Assembly (NCBI RefSeq): GCF_026262505.1
Contig: NC_067208.1
Coordinates: 10,735,962-10,799,961 of the forward strand
Length of the DNA: 64,000 bases
Direction: 5' to 3'
DNA from: Trichomonas vaginalis G3
Taxonomy: Eukaryota > Parabasalia > Trichomonadida > Trichomonadidae
Under the pieces are notes generated by a model. It ran no database searches, was not told where the DNA came from, and worked only from the letters and a program-made list of their open reading frames with translations. A program made the position numbers and the translations under genes. Positions 38,677-48,302 of the stretch are shown here, piece after piece. Each line of letters starts with the position of its first letter. Position 1 is the stretch's first letter.

Positions 38677-39789
38677 TTATTTATTTTTGAACTCAATAGT
38701 AACATTATTGACTTCATTTGTAAAATTACCATCCGAAATCCAAAGATCTCCAGAGCTTGCTTGAATAGCAATAATTTGCGTCTGTACCTGATTCGCGAAA
38801 TCGAAAGAATACTTGAAATTAGATCTTGGATCTGAGTTTTTCATTTTTTCTTCTGCGCGTTTCTTTCTTCTCATTTCACGTTCTTCCATGCGTTCACGGT
38901 GTTCACGCATTAATCTATCGTGTTCTTCCATGACTCTATCTCTTTCTTCGGGATCATCTGGTAAAGGGTTTGGAAAATCTGGTGGCGGTGGTTCTGGGTA
39001 GTCTAGATCTGTTTCGTATGATTCGTATTGATGGTGTCTATAGTCTGCACTACGATATTTATCCATAACAACAGGAACAAACATTGAAGCCATTCCTTTT
39101 ACAGCATTATTTCCATCTCCCCAGTTAGAAGGATTTGCTGACCAAACGTAAGAATTCTGATCTCCTAATGCCATGAAACAAGAAACTCCATCATGATAAC
39201 CTGTAGTTATTGACCTCTTGTCATCAACAATGGCACACGGGAATATGTCTGATTTATATTTCCTGAGCTGTTGGCGATAATTTTTATCTTCTCTCTGACG
39301 ATATTCGAAAAACATTCCTCCTTCGATTCTGAAGTAAAAAGGATCAGATCTATAGTCTTCCACTACGCGATCGATGATTTTTGTGAAGTTTTCTGGTTCT
39401 GGATCGTGTAATTTAAAGCCGAAAGATAAAGAAGTGGATGTTAGAAGATTTCTGAATTCAGAAAAGTTCTTTTCCCATTCATCGATAGGTTCATCATGTC
39501 CTGGGAAGTCAAAAATAATAGCATCTATTGAAGAATTTTGAATTGATAATAAATGTGTTTGATTTGGAAGTGTTTGGCCTGGATAGTTAACGATAACATA
39601 CTTTCTTGCTAATTTAAATACTCGCGATGGTTTTGTGATATGATTAATTCTACCAATTCCAAATTTTTTATAAGGATCAGGAAAAGCCTGAATTCTGGCA
39701 AATACCATACAAACTGCAAATATCACAGCAGACAATGGCACTATAAATCGAAGATGAAATATAAAGCTATTTCCACTTTCTTGAAACAT
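38677..39789 (-). CDS. Type II membrane protein, GH99-like
   Basis: A 370-residue protein with a short cytosolic N-terminus, one signal anchor (about residues 14-33, FIVPLSAVIFAVCMVFA) and a luminal domain with several N-glycosylation sequons. The core (NYPGQ, then SIDAIIFDFPGHDEP, SFGFKLHDPEPENFTKIIDR, YRSDPFYFRIEGGMFFEY) follows the pattern of family GH99 endo-alpha-mannosidases, which cleave glucosylated mannose from N-glycans in the Golgi. A long charged insertion (about 275-330, RMEEREMRRKKRAEEK) is unusual. The start is preceded by TCACTTTTTA, a fair match to the trichomonad initiator. The family assignment is tentative; the membrane topology is clearer. Confidence 0.5.
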   Translation of the reverse strand: MFQESGNSFIFHLRFIVPLSAVIFAVCMVFARIQAFPDPYKKFGIGRINHITKPSRVFKLARKYVIVNYPGQTLPNQTHLLSIQNSSIDAIIFDFPGHDEPIDEWEKNFSEFRNLLTSTSLSFGFKLHDPEPENFTKIIDRVVEDYRSDPFYFRIEGGMFFEYRQREDKNYRQQLRKYKSDIFPCAIVDDKRSITTGYHDGVSCFMALGDQNSYVWSANPSNWGDGNNAVKGMASMFVPVVMDKYRSADYRHHQYESYETDLDYPEPPPPDFPNPLPDDPEERDRVMEEHDRLMREHRERMEEREMRRKKRAEEKMKNSDPRSNFKYSFDFANQVQTQIIAIQASSGDLWISDGNFTNEVNNVTIEFKNK

Positions 39790-40038
39790 TAAAAAGTGAC
39801 ATTACTCCAGAAAAAAAAATCATCAATTGAAGGTTAAAAATTGCATTTTATGAATTTAAATCCATAACAATACTGACTTTTATGATAGGCAAAACTCATA
39901 TCTGAAATCCTATATGATTTCTAGAAAAGTGATATTTTGAAATTCTTCAAAATATTGATTTCCTGACAATGACTTCACATGATAAATTATAAGTTATTCT
40001 GAGTATAAGCTAAATCCATAAAAATAAGTGATACTATG

Positions 40039-40054
40039 TAACGTCCGGCCGTTA
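40039..40054. promoter_or_regulatory. GC-rich inverted repeat 27 bp before the B-box/TLDc ATG
   Basis: TAACGTCCGGCCGTTA stands out in AT-rich flanks: arms TAACG/CGTTA around a CCGG centre. On the minus strand it contains TAACGG, the core bound by Myb-type factors, which are important promoter regulators in Trichomonas. A regulatory role is inferred from position and motif. Confidence 0.4.
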
Positions 40055-40080
40055 TTGAACTAAAAATTCAAAAATAAAAG

Positions 40081-42174
40081 ATGTCGTTGCCTCTTCCAGT
40101 TCTCGACATAGAATCATACACCGTAAAACAAATTCAATATCAACTTCAGCAAACTCTTGATGCACCAAGATTGAAAATTCTTGAGATTTATGACACAACT
40201 CAAATTTCTAAAGCGCAAGACTTCAATTATTACGTTCAAGATCTAGAGCAAAAGAATATTGTTCACGCATTCATCCCATTAACATCATTACTTCAGCCAA
40301 TTTCAGATATTTGCGAAAGAGGTGTGAGAGTTAATCCAAGGAAAGGACTCAAAGTTGTTATTGGACATGCAAATGTTGATTCTAGTCAGAAAGTTCTTGA
40401 ATTTGCTCATTGTTTAGTTGCTCTCGGTAACGTCCAAAACTTCCAACTAGTTAATTCCGATCCTAACTCTGATACGTTCGAAACAGCTACACCAACTCCA
40501 GACTGCATCCTTGAAGGCTTCAATTCTCTTAAAATCAACGAAAATTCCGAATTTTGGATTTTTAACCAACGTCAAATCAGAACTCTTCAAATTATTCGTA
40601 CTACAAGTGGCGAAACTCTTGAACATAGTCCACAGTTTGATCCTCTTTGCACTCTATGCAAACAAAACAAAGCCGAGTATTGGTGTGTTAATTGCAACGC
40701 CTCTCTTTGCCACGTCTGCAATGACAAGTCACACACTGCAAATGCCGTTCTAAATACGCATACTCGTATTCCAATGAACAGAGCAGGATGTTATATGGAG
40801 CAATGTCCATTCCATCCACAGAACAAGGTCGAACATTGGTGTCCTGTATGTCATTTACCAGTTTGTTTCGAATGCAAACTTACAGGAAACCATTCACAAG
40901 GTGCTTGCTCGAAACACCAACTTATTCCACTTACAGAAGCATATTTAGATGCCATCAAGCGTACTAACAAAGAATCTAAGTACTTCTCTCATCGCCGTCG
41001 TGTTATTGCCGAGAAACTTCGAGATGCAGACGTTCGATTAAACGACATTTCTTCTAACGAACGCAACCTTGAAGACAGGATCATGGAAGAAGCTAAGAAA
41101 GCTATCGCCAGCCTCAGAGAACAATCAGGAAAGCGCGCTCTTATTGTTCGTTCAAATCGAGATGAACTTTACCGTAAACAAGCAGAATTAGATGTTTACA
41201 ATCGCTTCCTTAACACAGTCCAAGAACTCTCCGGACCAGTTCAGTTCATTCAAGCAGTCGATTCCTACAATGACATATGTCAAACAGATTTCAAACACGA
41301 CATCGATCTTCCTCTTGATTTATACGTCGAAGGTGATCTTGCTCTTGCAGGATCTCTCAGTGTCAAGCCTCGCCAGCTCATTGAACTCCCTCCAGGTGTC
41401 CATAAGCGCGACATTGACGTTGAAGAACAAAACTTCCGAAACACAGATGTCTACACACATACAGAGACAACAACAGTATCAGAAGCACCAACAGAACGTT
41501 CATACACATACACAACAAACGGCGGATTCATTTCCAAAGGCCAATCCAAGCACCAGAAGCTCAAACAAGTCACATTATCACAGATGTCATCTAGAAAACG
41601 ACAGAAGCTTGAAGAGAAAGGAATTCGAATCAATTTCAAGCCGTTTGAAGGTAGCCAGATCCTTACTACAGAAGAGAATAGGACAAACCTTTACTTTACA
41701 TTCCCATTCAAAGGAACTCCACAGACACAGTTGCTTTTCTCAAGCGAAAGAGACGGACGATCGATTCCTGTTATGCATCAACGAATTGATGATGTCGGCA
41801 TTACATGTTTATTGATCAGACGGGGTGCACAAGTTTTCGGTGGATTTGCTGCAGCAAAGTGGAATCACAATGGAGAACCATTTGGTGATAACTCATCTAG
41901 TTTCTTGTTCCAAGTTTCAAAAGACGCATTCATTCCTTTCAAACCTCGTGTTGAAGATGCATGTGCTTTGATTGCAAGCTATGAAACTTTGTCATTTGGG
42001 AAATACGATTTAGTTCTTGATAACCAATTTAACAACTGTTCATCTCGACTTGAGATGTCATATTCATATGGCTTGGATCCAAAGAGCAATGATCCAGTTA
42101 CATTCTTGGCCGGAAGCCAAACATTCAAAGCAGATTTGGTTGAAGTTTGGGGATTCTTCAACACAGAAAAATAA
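40081..42174 (+). CDS. B-box zinc-finger/coiled-coil/TLDc protein
   Basis: A 697-residue TRIM-like protein. Residues about 190-232 form one B-box-type zinc finger (CTLCKQNKAEYWCVNCNASL, then C..C...SH); about 246-290 a second (CPFHPQNKVEHWCPVCHLPV). A coiled coil follows (about 300-375, SSNERNLEDRIMEEAKKAI). After a Thr/Ser-rich linker, residues about 520-697 are a TLDc domain (FKPFEGSQIL, ITCLLIRRGAQVFGGFAAAKW, SSSFLFQVS, ending YSYGLDPKSNDPV). There is no RING, so it is probably not a ligase by itself. TLDc domains occur in oxidation-resistance and V-ATPase-binding proteins. The frame and ATG are unambiguous. Confidence 0.8.
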   Translation: MSLPLPVLDIESYTVKQIQYQLQQTLDAPRLKILEIYDTTQISKAQDFNYYVQDLEQKNIVHAFIPLTSLLQPISDICERGVRVNPRKGLKVVIGHANVDSSQKVLEFAHCLVALGNVQNFQLVNSDPNSDTFETATPTPDCILEGFNSLKINENSEFWIFNQRQIRTLQIIRTTSGETLEHSPQFDPLCTLCKQNKAEYWCVNCNASLCHVCNDKSHTANAVLNTHTRIPMNRAGCYMEQCPFHPQNKVEHWCPVCHLPVCFECKLTGNHSQGACSKHQLIPLTEAYLDAIKRTNKESKYFSHRRRVIAEKLRDADVRLNDISSNERNLEDRIMEEAKKAIASLREQSGKRALIVRSNRDELYRKQAELDVYNRFLNTVQELSGPVQFIQAVDSYNDICQTDFKHDIDLPLDLYVEGDLALAGSLSVKPRQLIELPPGVHKRDIDVEEQNFRNTDVYTHTETTTVSEAPTERSYTYTTNGGFISKGQSKHQKLKQVTLSQMSSRKRQKLEEKGIRINFKPFEGSQILTTEENRTNLYFTFPFKGTPQTQLLFSSERDGRSIPVMHQRIDDVGITCLLIRRGAQVFGGFAAAKWNHNGEPFGDNSSSFLFQVSKDAFIPFKPRVEDACALIASYETLSFGKYDLVLDNQFNNCSSRLEMSYSYGLDPKSNDPVTFLAGSQTFKADLVEVWGFFNTEK

Positions 42175-42449
42175 ATAAAATAAAAATGTGTTTTATTCGT
42201 TTTCTTTTAACTCGTTATTATTTAAAAAATGCATTTTATTATGAGATATTGATCAAAGGCATTTTCATTGAGTGTAAACATTTGATTTTGATTTTGAGAT
42301 AACTCATGTAAAAATTTACAGTCTTAAGTACACCCTTAAACAAATAATTATTCGGTTAATGATTTAAAAGTATTTGTTTAGTATTCCTTCATATTGAAAA
42401 GGTTGTTTATGATTTATATATCAATTTGTGTATTATTTTGATGTTATAA

Positions 42450-43302
42450 TTATTGTTCTCCTGATCGATTTAACAGATTGACAATATTTTTGAAGTTATA
42501 ATTCTCGTTTTGTTTTTCTTTTGCATAATCAAGTGCTGTTTTTTCTGCATTGTTTTTATCATTAAGATTGACACAAATTGAAACTAAATATTTAACAACT
42601 TCAAAATGACCTTCCATCGTTGCCCAATGAAGTGATGAACTATTATAGTTTGTTTTATCATTTTTATTACATCCACATTGAATAAGAAATTTAACTACAC
42701 CAAGATGACCTTCTGAAGATGCAGCAATTAATGGAGAAAATCCTTTATTATCTTTCTCATTTGGTTGCTCCAACTGAAAAAAGATATTTGACTGTTTCAA
42801 GATGACCATTTTTTGATGCAAAGTAAATACAACTGGCACCATCTTTTTGTTTAGAGTTGACATCACAACCAATACTTTTCAAATATTTAACAACTTCAAG
42901 ATGACCTTCTTGCGATGCCAAATGAATTGCATTAAATCCACCAGTTTTAGCTCGCCAGTTCTTGTCAAAACTAATTCCAATTAAATATTTTACAATATCA
43001 AGACGTCCATAGAATGATGCTAGAAGTAAACAATTCATTCCATTTTTATCAAAAGCATCTCTGTCACAACCTCCTTCAATAAGAGATTTTGTTAATTGAA
43101 TATCTCCATTATAGCATGCATAAAGAAGTGGAGTATTTCCATTTGAATTTCGTTTTTCACTCAATCCAACTGAACATGAAAGAGACATTTTCAATTTATC
43201 ACCTTCATCTGAAAGTTGTTTAAGGAATTTGTAAACTGTATCAAAATCAGAATTCAAACGTAATTTAGCAATCTTTTCAAATTCATTTATTGATTGATTT
43301 AA
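42450..43302 (-). pseudogene. Ankyrin-repeat gene, frameshifted and 5'-truncated
   Basis: About six ankyrin repeats (GNTPLLYACYNGDIQLTKSL, NAIHLASQEGHLEVVKYLKS and others) after a typical trichomonad lead (INEFEKIAKLRL). Two overlapping frames (43257-42757 and 42872-42450) must be joined by a shift near 42.77 kb to follow the repeat pattern, so the gene is frameshifted. There is no ATG at the front: the frame runs into a stop in the TTAA flanking the MITE at 43307. The C-terminal end (ALDYAKEKQNENYN) resembles the relic at 48.2 kb. Confidence 0.8.
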
Positions 43303-43306
43303 TTAA

Positions 43307-44353
43307 GGGTTTCGTTTTGCTAAAATTGTCACTTTTATAGCATATTTGTTTTTGGATGTTTTGCGAAACCAAAAAAAAACTATGATATACAATGTGTGTG
43401 TAAAGAAAATACTTTATTTACTAGTTAAAAAATCATTTGGTATTGATCAAGTTATTTTTTCTGGATAAGATATTATATGGATAATTGGATAGAAAATACA
43501 ATTATATAATCTTGTACCTGGTTTAATTAAGCTAATTGTCATCAGAAACTTGTAATTTTTATGAATTTCAGATTTTCTTTTCATTACTGCTTTTCTTAAT
43601 AGGTCAAGTTCTTATTTACGTTATAAAGTATGATATTTACAAATATCAAGTTATCATGTTTTTTGAGAAATTATGAGAAACAAACAAAAATGAAAAAGAT
43701 AGAATAGCAATGAATAGTGATGTGGGTATAGAAAATGTAAGAGATATGAATGCAAAGCAATCAGTATTTAGGATATTGACCATAGATTTCGAAAAAAAAT
43801 GCTGCATATTGAGCGAAAACTATGATTATATTATAAGGCTGTCATTTAAAGCATAATGAAACTATTTCCTTTTCATTTTAATCGAATAAGATAGTAAAGA
43901 TTTTTGAATTAGCTAGAAACTGATGAGATGTTTTCACAAATCAGATTTTTAATCTCTATAATGCATAATTCACTCAATATCTCAATTTTGATATTGCGAG
44001 ATATTTTTGCTATCGGTTTCGCAATTTTGACACAATAGCAAGAGGGTTCTATAAGCATTATTATCAACGTAGAATCTGAATATCATATCAGAAAATGTCG
44101 CAAATCTGACATTTACCCGACCAAATAGCAAAAATAATTGAATACTTTTCGCAAAAACTTTAAAAATCGATAAAAATATGAAATATAGATATTAAAGAGA
44201 CTTTTTATATAATATTCATAAAGATTTTCCAAAAATATGATACCGCAAAATTAAAAAAGTGACGTCTTGAGTGGAGTCAAAGGTCGAAATTGCTAGCTAA
44301 ATGTTTTTTTAGCGAAATTGCGTATTGTACGTTTTTTTCGCAAAACGAAACCC
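43307..44353. mobile_element. Non-autonomous DNA transposon (MITE-like), TTAA target
   Basis: A 1047-bp element with 14-bp perfect terminal inverted repeats (GGGTTTCGTTTTGC) and TTAA directly outside both ends (43303-43306 and 44354-44357). It has no coding capacity. Internally it has several TTTTGCGAAA-like words related to the termini. TTAA duplication is a hallmark of the piggyBac superfamily, though the terminal bases are not the usual CCC, so the superfamily is inferred from target site only. It sits at the broken 5' end of the ankyrin gene. Confidence 0.8.
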
Positions 44354-44447
44354 TTAATTTAATTGATTGTTTTTGTTATTAAGAACAGATATTTCGTTTT
44401 TGTATTTTGAATTTTCGTGTGTCCAGGCGGCATCGGAATTGATCGGG

Positions 44448-44515
44448 AAATCGGGATAAAAGTATTCAATTTTATCCCGATAAATCGGGATGAAAGTACT
44501 CAATTTTTAATCGGG
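44448..44515. repeat. 34-bp tandem repeat with 12-bp hairpin
   Basis: Two 34-bp units starting AAATCGGGAT(A/G)AAAGTA(T/C)TCAA. In the first unit ATCGGGATAAAA (44450-44461) pairs perfectly with TTTTATCCCGAT (44470-44481) across an 8-nt loop. The GC-rich CGGGA blocks are conspicuous in this AT-rich spacer. Confidence 0.75.
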
Positions 44516-45383
44516 ACGGAATCACTACACATTTGATAGAAACATTATTTAAAAATCGTTTGAATATATAATATGCAACTACAGAAGATATAGGAGAATG
44601 TTGTGTATGTTTCATTGGATTTAATTTCATATTGGACGAAATTGCAAAAAGATTCTTTTGAATTTTGGTTTAATAAAAGTGTAAATGTCATATACTGTTA
44701 GTGTATGTAATAATAGATATGGTAAACTAATAAACATATGATACCGATAATCATCAAAAGATCAGATATTACATTTTTATAAATATCAGGGATATTAATG
44801 TTTTATCGGTACTATTGCATACTTAGAGATATATTGAAATGTGGGAATAAAGGGTATTCGGAAAAAGAACAGGATATTCATAATATTAATTTATATGATT
44901 TTAAATTTGAAATGATTTGAATAGTTAGATGTGTTTGTGAAGTATGGTAATATGATACAGATTGATTCGTATAAGAATATAAGTGAATTTGTGATTTTTA
45001 AAAAAATTTTTAGTAAAGATATATTTGAATGGAGAAATATTTGAGAAGCATTGAAAATTTGAGAAGAAAATTGAAAAGGGTATAAAAATGAAAAAGTAAA
45101 AATTAATAACGTAATAACATGTTTTAATAAGTTTTAAATAAATTTATAATATAAAAATATATTAATGATAAAATAAATTTGAATAAGGTTTTGAAAATAA
45201 ATTGAAAAGCAATTGAATAAATAATAAATGAAAAATATATTACAGTAGGTATTCAGAAAAAATATATATGAAAAAAAGTTAAAAAACATAATTTGATGAT
45301 GAATAGATAAATATAACTAGAAGGAAAGTTAAAGATTTATTTAGTAAGGGAATGATAGAATAAACAAAAATTAAGTAAGTTTG

Positions 45384-45543
45384 TTTCTAAGATGTCTTAT
45401 TGAAAAACAGATTTGTCTGATCACAAGCACTTAAGACTTTTATAACAATAGAAATGTGTTTATGATATTGAAATAGTCAAATTACAATTTTTTTTTCTAA
45501 GATGTCTTATTGAAAAACATATTTGTCTGATCACAAGCACTTA
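45384..45543 (+). repeat. 50-bp direct repeat, two copies 110 bp apart
   Basis: Copies at 45384-45433 and 45494-45543 share TTTCTAAGATGTCTTATTG and TTTGTCTGATCACAAGCACTT, with one mismatch (CAG/CAT). It lies 250-400 bp upstream of the karyopherin start. It could be a partial segmental duplication or the edge of a repeat element. Confidence 0.8.
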
Positions 45544-45790
45544 CATTACGACTTTACAAACCATAGATTCTTTCATAAAGACTTTTATATAACACGAAAT
45601 ATATATAATTAATGGACAGATGAAATACTCTTTTCCTTCCAAACTTATCATTGAAATTAAGTTGAATTTGGAGTGAAAGCATTCAACCAATACAGATTCA
45701 CTGTTATGATTGGTATTTATTGGGTTTCTGGTCATTTCATCACAGCAAATTTAATTTGAATTTGAAGACAAAAAAAAATTGTGCTCAAAA

Positions 45791-48004
45791 ATGAATGAAG
45801 AAAATATTGACCCAGGTATTCAAGAACAAATAAATTTTATGTTTGCCAGTGTTACATATCCAACTGCTCAACAGCAAATTCAAGTGATTTTTGCTCAAAC
45901 TTCAGAATTAAAAAATTTTGCAAACTATTTATTCAATACGATCGCAAATGAATCTCTCGGATATTCAGCACGATCTGCAGCATGCATTCAGCTTCGCCAC
46001 AAAATAAGAAATATTCCAATTGAAAATCGCCACCAAATCAAACAACTTTCTTCGACAATTTTACCAAAGATCCTTCATTCAGAAGATCCTGTTTTTACCA
46101 ATTCTGTTGCAGCATTAATCGCGGAAGTTAGTTCTGAATTTGGTTCCTCGATTTTTCAAAGTTTTTCAACGACAATCGAGTCATTACTCAGTGACGAAAG
46201 CTCTCTTTATAACGGTTTATCACTAATATATGAGTTATCATCAAATGGTGAAGTAATTCAAGGCGAATATTTAAATCATTTACTAGACTACTTAACATAC
46301 GAAGATCCAAGGATTAATTTGATTACATCAAACATAATTAAAGAGTTATCAAGTAAAATTCCAGCAATTATTAAAGAACAAGTTATAATTCCTTTAATTT
46401 CCAACGGAGAATTCGGATCACTTCAAGAAGATTGCATAGTTCAGATCATTGACTCATCGAGTAATCTTTTACAAGCATTTTCAGACGATTATGAGATTTC
46501 TGAAGAAGAACGTTATTTAATCTACGAATTCTTTAAATTTTGTGTCCAAAGCAATCACGATGGCTATGCAATTCCTGCTGCTTACGCTTTACAAGAAAAT
46601 TCTTTTGATTTGGACCAAGATTTGATAGAATATTTATTTTTAAAGATTTCTCAAGACGAAGATCTTTGTGAAGGCACATTTTCTCAACAATGTGCTTCCC
46701 TTATCAGTGAAACCATCCACAGAGATCTAGAAACGTACCAAGAAATTTTTGGCCAGTTAATTAAAGAAAATATTCAATCCCCACAAATCCATTTGGTCAA
46801 AAGTGCCCTCAGAACCTTGTCCATCACTTCAGAACTCTTTGAAGACATTTCTGACATAGTTTCATACGTAATTTCCCAAGCGGCAACGAATTCGCCCACC
46901 AAAGCAGATGCAATAGGATGTATCGCGAACATTGGTGCCATTAATTCTAATTTTTCGGAGTCTGCTCTTAATACAATTTTTCCATCCATCAACGATCCGA
47001 ACGAGAACATCAGGATGGAGGCCCTCCGCAGTCTCACAGTCATATTATCTGCATTGGAGCACCCGGCAGACCCTTATCTCCAAAATTTTGTTTTGGCCAT
47101 TCAAAGATACAAGCAATACGAAGGAGTTAACATCTTTAATGCTCTTGCTGCCTTCTTTAGAACATGCACAGACCTTGAATCATCACCTAATACAGAGCCA
47201 ATCGTTACAAATATTATTTCTATTTTTATGGAGACGAATGAATCAGATCCGTTATATGATGCTGTTCTTAGTTCAATCAGGGAACTCATTTGTTGTGTCC
47301 CTGACTTCCTAGTTCCTGTTTTTTCCGCTGATGGATTCTTAATTAAACTTAAATCAGCGATTGACGGCGATTCCGACCTCAAACAAGTTGATGAGAACAC
47401 GGAAGCAAACAATTCAAGCTTGACCGCACCTATTTTGTCCTTCTTTTCCGCATGTTTGAACAATAATTCTGAAGGATTTTCTAATTTTCCTGATTTTTTG
47501 GAGTATTTAGCCGACACATGTGCTAATTTGATCACTAATGGAACTAGTGGATCTAAGACATGCGCATGGGAATTCCTCAGCAGCGTTTTGAACACTGAAG
47601 TCCTGAATTTTGAGAAATATTACGAAATAATTTTAGAAAAATCACAAATTATCAATTGTGATAACGAATGTGATGATGTTGTTGGTAACTGTGCATACTT
47701 ACTCTACTCACTACTCCAGAAAATCGGTTCAAATATTGAACAATCTGTTCTTAAAAATATTTTAAGGAATATGGCCAAATCTTTGACGATGGTTAATGAC
47801 AGCGATGACTCAAAGAACATTGCTGTTACAATTATGCTTATTATGTACATCCTTCAAGTTCAAACAATTAATGATGTTTCAGATGTTCCTTCTGATGCAA
47901 ATAACTACTTGCAAACAGTTATTCTTGAACTAGAAGAGACAGAAGGAATTCCAGAATCTTGTTTGGAACTGTGCCAGATGTTTAAAGTCCAACAATCAGA
48001 ATAA
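45791..48004 (+). CDS. Importin-beta family karyopherin
   Basis: A 737-residue protein from the first ATG; the frame is open four codons earlier only with TTG. It is all-helical HEAT repeats. The N-terminal part has the importin-N-like feature SARSAACIQLRHKIRNIP (about residues 63-80) after a helix beginning ILAQTS-like sequence, and acidic inner-loop segments appear later (SDDYEISEEERYLIYEF, DGDSDLKQVDENTEANN). Karyopherins carry cargo through nuclear pores under Ran control. It is somewhat shorter than typical members (about 850-1100), and resembles transportin/importin types rather than exportins. Exact orthology cannot be settled by eye. Confidence 0.65.
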   Translation: MNEENIDPGIQEQINFMFASVTYPTAQQQIQVIFAQTSELKNFANYLFNTIANESLGYSARSAACIQLRHKIRNIPIENRHQIKQLSSTILPKILHSEDPVFTNSVAALIAEVSSEFGSSIFQSFSTTIESLLSDESSLYNGLSLIYELSSNGEVIQGEYLNHLLDYLTYEDPRINLITSNIIKELSSKIPAIIKEQVIIPLISNGEFGSLQEDCIVQIIDSSSNLLQAFSDDYEISEEERYLIYEFFKFCVQSNHDGYAIPAAYALQENSFDLDQDLIEYLFLKISQDEDLCEGTFSQQCASLISETIHRDLETYQEIFGQLIKENIQSPQIHLVKSALRTLSITSELFEDISDIVSYVISQAATNSPTKADAIGCIANIGAINSNFSESALNTIFPSINDPNENIRMEALRSLTVILSALEHPADPYLQNFVLAIQRYKQYEGVNIFNALAAFFRTCTDLESSPNTEPIVTNIISIFMETNESDPLYDAVLSSIRELICCVPDFLVPVFSADGFLIKLKSAIDGDSDLKQVDENTEANNSSLTAPILSFFSACLNNNSEGFSNFPDFLEYLADTCANLITNGTSGSKTCAWEFLSSVLNTEVLNFEKYYEIILEKSQIINCDNECDDVVGNCAYLLYSLLQKIGSNIEQSVLKNILRNMAKSLTMVNDSDDSKNIAVTIMLIMYILQVQTINDVSDVPSDANNYLQTVILELEETEGIPESCLELCQMFKVQQSE

Positions 48005-48144
48005 TGTATATTTTTTTGTATTTTTTTTTTGTTTTTGATTTTATATTATGAATAAATAGAGATTTTTCTTTATTTAAAATAGTCCTGTTCAAATGATAAC
48101 CCGCTGTATAATTCTGCGGATATACCGCGGAGTTGCTCTTTAAA

Positions 48145-48262
48145 CATCTTATTGACAATCTTTCTGTAGTTTTCACTTTCATTTTGTTTTTTCTTTTGCA
48201 TAATCAAGTGCAGCTTTTCCTGCATTGTTTTTATAATTGTGATTGACACAATTTCGGAATTG
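48145..48262 (-). pseudogene. Ankyrin gene 3' relic
   Basis: On the minus strand this reads as the end of an ankyrin gene (NHNYKNNAGKAALDYAKEK), closely matching the C-terminal end of the gene at 42450 (LNDKNNAEKTALDYAKEK). Nothing upstream survives: the sequence gives way to spacer and then to mariner copy 1 within about 40 bp. Confidence 0.65.
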
Positions 48263-48302
48263 AATTATAAATGAAAATGTTGTATTCATTTTCTATATTA
48301 TA

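Larger units (their letters stand above)
44358..45790. other. Long noncoding region before the karyopherin gene
   Basis: About 1.4 kb of AT-rich DNA with no gene. It contains a hairpin/tandem repeat at 44448-44515 and a 50-bp direct repeat at 45384-45433 and 45494-45543, both listed. A 64-codon minus frame at 45541-45735 is not supported. Confidence 0.6.
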
